Origin: Candidatus Gastranaerophilales bacterium
Lineage (GTDB): Bacteria; Cyanobacteriota; Vampirovibrionia; Gastranaerophilales; Gastranaerophilaceae
DNA: 43,165 bases
Direction of reading: 5' to 3'
Assembly: GCA_944326515.1 (NCBI GenBank)
Contig: CALVEI010000012.1
Coordinates: forward strand, 1 to 43,165
In this document: positions 25,663-31,688 of the stretch, piece by piece
How positions within the stretch are numbered: the first letter of the stretch is position 1
Layout: each line of letters opens with the position of its first letter
Notes under the pieces: model-generated
Seen by the model: the letters and a program-made list of their open reading frames with translations, nothing else
What the model was told of the DNA's origin: nothing
The model's database searches: none
Position numbers and translations under genes: made by a program

Positions 25663-26604
25663 TTATACCTGCCCATAATATGCTGAATATACTTGATCTC
25701 TGTACGGTGTCGATTTTATTGCCCCCATGCCATGACACTGTATTGCAGCATCGATAGCAGCAAGCTTTGCTGCCTCAATTGGAGTCATACCAGAATTCAA
25801 ACCATGCAAAAAAGCACCATTAAAAGCATCACCTGAACCGGTTGAATCAACAACTTCATCAGTTTTAAATTCAACAAAAACAATATCTCCTTCAAAACCT
25901 ATAAAATATCCCCTATCTTTAGCAGATTTAACAACTACTTTGTTAATACCCTTATCCCAGAAATATTTTATACATTTGTCAGGAGAATCAATATCAAAAA
26001 CTCTGATTGAATCATGTTCTAAACTCAAAAATATTATATCTATATACTGGTAAATTTCCTCAAAAGCATCTTTTGCGTCCTCTGTACTCCAGAGTCGAGA
26101 ATCATAATTTACGTCAAAAGCGGTACACAAATTATTTTCTGAAGCTATTTGAAATGCTCGTTTAACTGCTTCTCTGGCATTTAACGAAAGTGACTGGGTA
26201 TTACCAGTTGTATAAAGGACATTTGCTGACAATATGTATTCTTCAGAAATATCCTCTAAAGATAACTTTGTTGCTGCAGTCTTTTTTCGATAATATACAA
26301 ACTCTTTATCAGAATTTTCAGGGTGCCCAATAAAGTATATACCATTAAATCCATCTATTAACTTTACTTGAGATATATCAAGCCCCTCTAACTGCCAACT
26401 TTCAAGTAAAAATTCCTTGAAAGGATCATTACCAACTCTAGTTATATAGCCAGTTTTTGATCCAAGTCGCTGAGCAGCAACAGCAGTACAAAGCGTATCC
26501 CCTCCATAATATTTGTTAAAAGCCTCTGCATAAGCAAGACTCATATCTGAAGAAAGCTCGATAAGACTTTCGCCAATTGTAATTATATCTAAATATTCAC
26601 CCAT
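25663..26604 (-). CDS. PfkB-family sugar kinase (2-keto-3-deoxygluconate kinase / fructokinase-like)
   Basis: This 313-residue ribokinase-fold enzyme phosphorylates a sugar or sugar acid with ATP. YYGGDTLCTAVAAQRLG (residues 32-48) is the first PfkB signature with the substrate-binding GGD. DSTGSGDAFNGAF (253-265) is the second, with the anion hole and the likely catalytic base Asp259. FDVNYDSRLW (163-172) resembles the KdgK/fructokinase branch (FDxNxRxxLW), though the first Arg of that pattern is replaced. The exact substrate is uncertain. It lies 8 bases upstream of csaB, so the two are probably cotranscribed; a shared pathway in envelope glycan supply is possible but unproven. Confidence 0.87.
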   Translation of the reverse strand: MGEYLDIITIGESLIELSSDMSLAYAEAFNKYYGGDTLCTAVAAQRLGSKTGYITRVGNDPFKEFLLESWQLEGLDISQVKLIDGFNGIYFIGHPENSDKEFVYYRKKTAATKLSLEDISEEYILSANVLYTTGNTQSLSLNAREAVKRAFQIASENNLCTAFDVNYDSRLWSTEDAKDAFEEIYQYIDIIFLSLEHDSIRVFDIDSPDKCIKYFWDKGINKVVVKSAKDRGYFIGFEGDIVFVEFKTDEVVDSTGSGDAFNGAFLHGLNSGMTPIEAAKLAAIDAAIQCHGMGAIKSTPYRDQVYSAYYGQV

Positions 26605-26760
26605 AGTAATCTTTCCTAAGAAGAATTTATCACAAATATTTTAATATGTAAAAATATAAATATTAAGAAATATTACAATTGTATATACTAAAAAAGCAAT
26701 TTTTCATCAAGTATATACTTTATATATATACAGAGAGCAAGTTATTAAGAGAGGCAAACT
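26605..26760 (+). promoter_or_regulatory. Divergent intergenic region with paired GTATATAC palindromes
   Basis: The region separates the leftward kinase from the rightward coiled-coil gene. GTATATAC occurs at 26681-26688 and 26711-26718, 30 bp apart. The second lies in a 12-bp perfect palindrome (AAGTATATACTT, 26709-26720). A TATATA-rich stretch follows and could be the -10. AGAGAGGC just before the 26761 ATG is the ribosome-binding site. Confidence 0.35.
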
Positions 26761-27708
26761 ATGACACCGCAAGACAATAGCTTAAGAAAATATAACTACG
26801 GTCTAACCAATTCAGGTCAGCCTGCTAATAACTTTAATAGACCAAACGTTACCAACTTCAAACCAGAAAGTGGTCGTTTGTATCAAACACAATATGAAAA
26901 CATAATGACTTCGTCTCCAAAAGTATATTGGAATTCATATAATACTAAAGACCCAATTTTAAATTTTGGCTCAACTAGTACAGATATAGGCGGGGCCGGA
27001 TTCTTAGAAACCATGGGCAAAATTGCATCCGGAATCACACTGTTTGGCGGTATAGCAATGACCGGACTAGGAATAGCTAATGCAGTGCAAACAATAAAGG
27101 CAGCAAAAAATAATCAACAAGCAAACGGAACAAATAATTTCTCAAGAAAAGAAAATAAACTCATCGATAAAAACACTGTAAACAGCGATAGTGCAATGAA
27201 TGCTCTAGATTCTGCAATTACAACAGCAGAAAATCTTGATGAGTCAGTTTCTCAAGAAACCGCAATAAATGCAGGAACAAATTTAAACAATGCATTAAAT
27301 GAAGCAAGAAGCGTTGTAAAAAATGCTAAATTGGAAAGACAAGAAGCAGTAGAGCACAAAAAAACATTAACAAACGAAAAATCTGATTTAGAAGTTAAAC
27401 GAGACGGATTAAAGAATGAAAAAACCTCTTATGAGAATGAACTTGCTGCATTAGAGAAAAAAGATCCTTCAGAATTAACGGAAAGTGATAAATCACGAAT
27501 TAATGAACTCAAAAAGCTTATAAAAGAGCAAGAAAAGAAAATTGAAGATCTTGAAGAAGAAATTGAAAAAAAACAATCAAAAATAAATATAGAAAATGAA
27601 ATAATAACAAGAAACACTACAACTATTAATAATCTTGAACAAAATATTGCACAAGGTGACAAACTTGCAGCAAAATTAAAAAAACAAGTTGATGGAAGTA
27701 ATCAATAA
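26761..27708 (+). CDS. Hypothetical protein: one membrane segment plus long C-terminal coiled coil
   Basis: I recognise no named family for this 315-residue protein. The first 75 residues are Asn/Tyr/Ser-rich and contain LNFGS (67-71). A Gly-rich hydrophobic segment at about 78-106 is the only likely membrane span. Residues about 185-312 are a charged heptad-type coiled coil (for example LKKLIKEQEKKIEDLEEEI). AGAGAGGC precedes the ATG. It sits directly upstream of minC but is separated from it by its own strong terminator, so it is probably a separate transcript. Architecture and position would fit a membrane-tethered scaffold, which is inference only. Confidence 0.82.
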   Translation: MTPQDNSLRKYNYGLTNSGQPANNFNRPNVTNFKPESGRLYQTQYENIMTSSPKVYWNSYNTKDPILNFGSTSTDIGGAGFLETMGKIASGITLFGGIAMTGLGIANAVQTIKAAKNNQQANGTNNFSRKENKLIDKNTVNSDSAMNALDSAITTAENLDESVSQETAINAGTNLNNALNEARSVVKNAKLERQEAVEHKKTLTNEKSDLEVKRDGLKNEKTSYENELAALEKKDPSELTESDKSRINELKKLIKEQEKKIEDLEEEIEKKQSKINIENEIITRNTTTINNLEQNIAQGDKLAAKLKKQVDGSNQ

Positions 27709-27741
27709 ACAAGTATTGTACTTAATACTTGTTTATTTTTT
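27704..27741 (+). terminator. Rho-independent terminator overlapping the stop codon of the coiled-coil gene
   Basis: A 14-bp perfect stem (27704-27717 with 27724-27737) with loop GTACTT is followed by a T-rich tail. The stop codon TAA at 27706-27708 lies inside the left arm. Confidence 0.88.
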
Positions 27742-27836
27742 ATAATAATTTGCAACAATAGCTTATATTTAATTGTATTTAATACATTTTTAATATATTC
27801 TTTAATAAAAATATTTTACAGTGAGTATTAAAGAAT

Positions 27837-28901
27837 ATGGAATTAAACAAAAGATTTATTGTTGATTTGTCACAGGCTAAAACACCTGCTGATATAGTTT
27901 TTGAAGTTAGTAATATTTTAGAAAACCCAGAAGCTGCTAATAGAAAAATTTGGCTTAAATTAGGTGATGTTTCACTTAATCAATCACAGATTTTAAGTAT
28001 AAAATCATTGATAAGCAGTATTAATTCAACATTGTCATTGATTGAATCAGAATGTTCACAAACAGAATTGGCAGCGGCAACACTGGGCATAAACACTAAA
28101 GACGTTGAAGAAGAACTTCAAGCAGAATTGAGCACTCTAGAGGCAGAATCGCCTAAAGATGCACCTTCTGAACAATATATTCCGCTAGTAGACTACAAAG
28201 AAGAAGATACAAAAGAATCTGAATGCGAACAGCAAAAAAATAAAGAAATAGTAGATGAGAACGCACAACAAAAGAAAGAAATTGAAAACAATCAAGATGC
28301 GCAAACGACACTAAATACAGAAGAACAACCAGCTGAGTCTTCAGATACGAATCAAGAAGAAAATAAAAAAGACGAGGAAATACAAAACCAATTAGACAGT
28401 ATATTTGATTCCGAAGTCAAATTAGAAAACATACTTGCAGACGATAAAGATATTACAGAAATGCAAAACTGGCCTTTAACAAAAGAGGCTGAAGACGATT
28501 TTGAGATACCTGAAGAAATAATGACAGACGAAGATTATGCAATTCTTCAAATGAATACTCAATATCACAAACAAACTGTTCGATCAGGTCAAGTAATTCA
28601 ATCTAACGGTAATGTAGTAATCATAGGAGATTGCCATCCGGGATGTGAAATTCACGCAGCTGGAGATATTACAGTGTGGGGCGTATTAGGCGGTATTGCC
28701 CACGCAGGTTGTAAAGGTAATACCAAAGCCAAAATCAGAGCCTTGACGTTAAACGCAATTCAACTAAGAATAGCTGATTCCTACGCAAGACGTCCTGATC
28801 ACATAAAAAACATATATGTTGAAAAATCTAACACCTTCACACCTGAAGAAGCAAGATTTGTCAACGGAAGCATCGTAATTTTAAAAGTAAATGACAGATA
28901 A
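27837..28901 (+). CDS. minC: Septum-site determining protein MinC with long acidic linker
   Basis: MinC blocks FtsZ assembly away from midcell and is brought to the membrane by MinD. This 354-residue version has a probable MinC N-terminal domain (about 1-85). A Glu/Asp/Gln-rich, presumably disordered linker follows (about 90-240). The diagnostic C-terminal beta-helix domain is at about 246-350, with TVRSGQVIQSNGNVVIIGD and AAGDITVWGVLGGIAHAGCK, including the RSGQ MinD-contact motif. Typical MinC is 220-270 residues, so the linker is the unusual part. minD begins 26 bases downstream and minE follows, giving the standard order. No strong Shine-Dalgarno sequence is seen. Confidence 0.93.
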   Translation: MELNKRFIVDLSQAKTPADIVFEVSNILENPEAANRKIWLKLGDVSLNQSQILSIKSLISSINSTLSLIESECSQTELAAATLGINTKDVEEELQAELSTLEAESPKDAPSEQYIPLVDYKEEDTKESECEQQKNKEIVDENAQQKKEIENNQDAQTTLNTEEQPAESSDTNQEENKKDEEIQNQLDSIFDSEVKLENILADDKDITEMQNWPLTKEAEDDFEIPEEIMTDEDYAILQMNTQYHKQTVRSGQVIQSNGNVVIIGDCHPGCEIHAAGDITVWGVLGGIAHAGCKGNTKAKIRALTLNAIQLRIADSYARRPDHIKNIYVEKSNTFTPEEARFVNGSIVILKVNDR

Positions 28902-28927
28902 TATAAGTACAAGATAAGGAGTGGCGT

Positions 28928-29740
28928 ATGACAGGGAGAGTAATTGTAATTACTTCCGGCAAAGGTGGAGTAGGTAAAACAACTACTTCAGCAAACATAG
29001 GTACAGCGCTTGCCAAAAATGGAGCAAGTGTCGTTTTGATAGATACAGATATAGGGTTAAGAAACCTGGATTTGCTACTTGGTTTAGAAAATAGAATTGT
29101 TTATACGTTGGTAGACGTTGTTGAAGAACGATGCAAATTAAAACAAGCACTCGTTAAAGATAAAAAGAACCCTAATTTGTGTTTGCTTGCTGCAGCACAA
29201 ACAAGAGACAAATCTGCAGTTGACGCTGACCAATTAAAAACTATTTGCGAACAACTTCAACAAGACTTTGATTTTGTACTTGTTGATTGTCCTGCAGGTA
29301 TAGAAGAAGGCTTTAAAACAGCAATATCAGGCGCATCAGAAGCTATTGTTGTAACAACTCCTGAAATGTCTGCCGTAAGAGATGCTGACAGAATTATTGG
29401 TTTATTAGAAGCAAAAGAAGAAATAAAATCTTACAGACTTCTTGTTAACAGAGTGAGACCAAATCTTGTACAATCAAATGATATGATGAGCGTAGATGAT
29501 GTTGTTGAAATATTATCTTGCGATTTAATAGGTGTAATACCTGAAGATACAGGTATAATTACATCAACCAATAGAGGTGAACCTATTGTTAACGACGAAA
29601 ATTCACCTGCAGGTAGAGCATATATAAATGTAGCTAAACGTATTAACGGAGAAGAAGTTCCTTTCTTAGATATTAACGAACCCAAAGGCTTCGATGCCTT
29701 TTTAGCTAAGGTTAAAACTTTTTTTGGTATTAAAGGATAA
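28928..29740 (+). CDS. minD: Septum-site determining ATPase MinD
   Basis: This membrane-associated ATPase drives the Min system: ATP-bound dimers sit on the inner membrane and recruit MinC, and MinE triggers their release. It has 270 residues, typical of the family. The deviant Walker A GKGGVGKTT is at 11-19 with the signature Lys12, and DTDIGLRNLDLLLG at about 39-52 is the A' motif. FDFVLVDCPAGIE is Walker B. The C-terminal amphipathic helix (GFDAFLAKVKTFFGIKG, 254-270) is the membrane-targeting sequence. AAGGAG before the ATG is a strong ribosome-binding site. It is the second gene of minCDE. Confidence 0.98.
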   Translation: MTGRVIVITSGKGGVGKTTTSANIGTALAKNGASVVLIDTDIGLRNLDLLLGLENRIVYTLVDVVEERCKLKQALVKDKKNPNLCLLAAAQTRDKSAVDADQLKTICEQLQQDFDFVLVDCPAGIEEGFKTAISGASEAIVVTTPEMSAVRDADRIIGLLEAKEEIKSYRLLVNRVRPNLVQSNDMMSVDDVVEILSCDLIGVIPEDTGIITSTNRGEPIVNDENSPAGRAYINVAKRINGEEVPFLDINEPKGFDAFLAKVKTFFGIKG

Positions 29741-29755
29741 GATGGAGCAAAAATA

Positions 29756-30391
29756 ATGAGCGAAAATATTTTTAGCAATTTTTATAACAAAGTTTTGAGT
29801 TTTTTTCAAAACGATAAACATGAGGGTGAATCCGCTAAAACAAAAGCAACCAATAGACTTAAATTAGTCTTAATGCAAGACCGTTCAAACCTTGATGGTG
29901 CAACAATGCAAAAAATGCGCGAGCAACTTATTGCTGTTATATCTAAATATATAGAAATAGATAAAGACGCATTGAATTTAAATTTGGAATCAGAAGGCGA
30001 TGAAATTGCACTTATGCTAAATATACCAGTTATAAGAGCAAGAACACCCGAAGAAATTGATGAATTAGAAAAAGCCGAAGAGGATGCAAAAAAAGAAGAT
30101 ATTAAAGCTGCTATAGAAGCTGAAATAGCTGCATTGTCAGAAAATATAGAAAATGAGGATGAAGAAGTCAAAGAAAATAAAACTGATTCATCAAATGAAC
30201 AAGAAGAATCTGACGAAAACAAAGAAGAATTAATAGATGAAGACATAGAGAAAAATTCAGAAAAAGAACCTTTTACAGTTGATAATGAAAATGAAGCTAA
30301 AGAACAAAAAGAAGAAAGCAACAGTAATGTAGAGACTTCTAAATCAACTGATAAAAACAATAAGAAAGATAAAACAAAAAACCACGAATAA
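29756..30391 (+). CDS. minE: MinE topological specificity factor with acidic C-terminal extension
   Basis: MinE stimulates MinD ATPase and makes the Min pattern dynamic. Residues 1-20 form the amphipathic membrane-binding helix (IFSNFYNKVLSFF). ATNRLKLVLMQDRS (31-44) is the MinD-contact segment. The dimerisation domain runs to about residue 95 (AVISKYIEIDKDALNLNLE). Bacterial MinE is usually about 90 residues, while this one has 211. Residues 96-211 are a Glu/Lys/Asn-rich tail of very low complexity, probably disordered and strongly acidic. The gene starts 15 bases after minD with GGAG upstream. Confidence 0.92.
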   Translation: MSENIFSNFYNKVLSFFQNDKHEGESAKTKATNRLKLVLMQDRSNLDGATMQKMREQLIAVISKYIEIDKDALNLNLESEGDEIALMLNIPVIRARTPEEIDELEKAEEDAKKEDIKAAIEAEIAALSENIENEDEEVKENKTDSSNEQEESDENKEELIDEDIEKNSEKEPFTVDNENEAKEQKEESNSNVETSKSTDKNNKKDKTKNHE

Positions 30392-30435
30392 TATATGCTA
30401 TACTTCTACTATAAGAGATAAAGGTATGATCTATA

Positions 30436-30903
30436 ATGTCTAACGACAATCACCAATCACGCATAAGAAGCGCAAACTCAGCAAGAGAAAAGGCTGCTAA
30501 CATACAGTTCTCTTATGATAGTGAAAAGTTAAAACAAGAAAACAGATATAAAGTACAAGGACAGGCATTCCCAAAAAACACAAACGGTTTTAACTGGGGT
30601 GCCTGTTTGCTTACTCCAATATGGGGTTATTTTAATAAAACTTATGTTGCGTGTTTTTGGATAGTTCTTGCGATAATTCCTTTTGTTGGAATTATAATGT
30701 CTTCGATATTTTCTTTATACTGTGGGGCAAAGGGCAATGAATGGGCCTGGAAAAATAATGATTGGAAAAATATAGAACATATGCATTATATCCAAAGAAA
30801 ATGGGCAATAGCAGGATTACTTATTAATATAATATCTTTATTTCTAATATTTGGCAGTATAGTTAATCAAATCAATACTTTACAAAGAGCTGGTATATTG
30901 TAA
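30436..30903 (+). CDS. Small polytopic membrane protein of unknown function
   Basis: This 155-residue protein has a polar first 40 residues with no signal peptide, then FNWGACLLTPIWGYFNKTY. A hydrophobic stretch covers about 70-95 and the Trp-rich block GNEWAWKNNDWKNIEHMHYIQRKW follows as a pair of short motifs. The last membrane segment is at about 125-145. The layout recalls small DUF2628-like membrane proteins, but I am not certain of that family. It follows minE by 44 bases on the same strand and may be the last gene of the min operon. Confidence 0.75.
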   Translation: MSNDNHQSRIRSANSAREKAANIQFSYDSEKLKQENRYKVQGQAFPKNTNGFNWGACLLTPIWGYFNKTYVACFWIVLAIIPFVGIIMSSIFSLYCGAKGNEWAWKNNDWKNIEHMHYIQRKWAIAGLLINIISLFLIFGSIVNQINTLQRAGIL

Positions 30904-30984
30904 AACTCATTTTATTGTAAATTTATTTTAAGCAATAAAAAAAAATTGCATAAATATAAAAAAAATGGGTATTAATTTAAATAG

Positions 30985-31013
30985 ATGACACTTTGTACAA
31001 TTAACTATGTTAT
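30985..31013 (+). promoter_or_regulatory. Candidate lemA promoter
   Basis: ATGACA (30985-30990, five of six matches to TTGACA) and TGTTAT (31008-31013, four of six to TATAAT) are 17 bases apart. Transcription would start close to the AAAAG repeat tract. The assignment is by eye. Confidence 0.35.
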
Positions 31014-31029
31014 TATTCACATAAGTTAG

Positions 31030-31057
31030 AAAAGAAAAGAAAAGAAAAGAAAAGGAG
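31030..31057 (+). repeat. Five AAAAG repeats abutting the lemA ribosome-binding site
   Basis: Five consecutive AAAAG units fill 31030-31054 and run straight into AGGAG (31053-31057), the ribosome-binding site of lemA, five bases before its ATG. The tract is non-coding. Confidence 0.9.
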
Positions 31058-31062
31058 TTTAT

Positions 31063-31626
31063 ATGGATTTAATTACAATTTTAGTAGCAGTTGGCGTTTT
31101 ATTAGCTCTAGGATTATACGCAGTATATGTTCAAGTTATAAAAAACAAAAACTCTGTTAGAGAAGCTTTATCAGGAATAGACGTACAATTAAAAAAACGC
31201 CACGACTTAGTTCCAAACATATTGACTATAGCCAAAAAATTTATGGAACATGAAAATGAAATTTTCACTAAAGTTACAGAATTAAGAACGCAAGCAATGA
31301 AAGCACCATCTGGAACTAAAGCAAAATTTGCAGCAGAAGGTATGCTAGACAACTTAATGAGCCAGTTGATGGTGTCTGTTGAAAACTATCCTCAATTAAA
31401 ATCTGATGCAACAATGACACAAGCTATGCAAACATACAATGAAGTAGAAGAACATATTTCAGCAGCAAGAAGATTTTATAACTCAGCCTTAACACAATTA
31501 AGAAACTCAGTAATGATTTTTCCTGGCTCACTTTTTGCCGGTTTAGCAGTAGAAGAAATGCAATACAGCTACTTTGAAGCAACAGAAGCAGATAAAGCAC
31601 CTGTTGATGCATCTGCTTATCTATAA
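31063..31626 (+). CDS. lemA: LemA family membrane protein
   Basis: This 187-residue protein has an N-terminal membrane anchor (about residues 4-23) followed by the LemA helical bundle. GIDVQLKKRHDLVPNI (about 39-54) and YNEVEEHISAARRFYNSAL (about 126-144) are the diagnostic motifs. LemA proteins are widespread, with the bulk of the protein facing out of or along the membrane. Their biochemical role is still poorly known; some are linked to stress and envelope functions. The gene has AGGAG five bases from the ATG, and its leader is a simple-sequence repeat. It ends at a strong terminator shared with the convergent glgA-like gene. Confidence 0.93.
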   Translation: MDLITILVAVGVLLALGLYAVYVQVIKNKNSVREALSGIDVQLKKRHDLVPNILTIAKKFMEHENEIFTKVTELRTQAMKAPSGTKAKFAAEGMLDNLMSQLMVSVENYPQLKSDATMTQAMQTYNEVEEHISAARRFYNSALTQLRNSVMIFPGSLFAGLAVEEMQYSYFEATEADKAPVDASAYL

Positions 31627-31640
31627 AAACAAAACGGATA

Positions 31641-31668
31641 AAAAGTCGGGCTTTTAGGCCCGACTTTT
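31641..31668. terminator. Bidirectional terminator between lemA and the starch synthase gene
   Basis: An 11-bp stem (31641-31651 with 31658-31668), with core AGTCGGGC / GCCCGACT and loop TTTTAG, is flanked by A-rich and T-rich arms. It can end lemA and, on the other strand, the gene at 31689. Confidence 0.9.
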
Positions 31669-31688
31669 ATTATGTCAAACGTGTTTAT

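Noticed and set aside
25655-25738. Longer N terminus for CsaB
   Set aside because: The extra 28 residues overlap the PfkB-family coding sequence and do not resemble CsaB, which normally begins just before the IxxSGYYG segment at the ATG at 25654.
30911-30949. Weak inverted repeats after the small membrane protein gene
   Set aside because: The stems are only 5-7 bp with long A-rich loops and no T-tract, so they are not called as a terminator.
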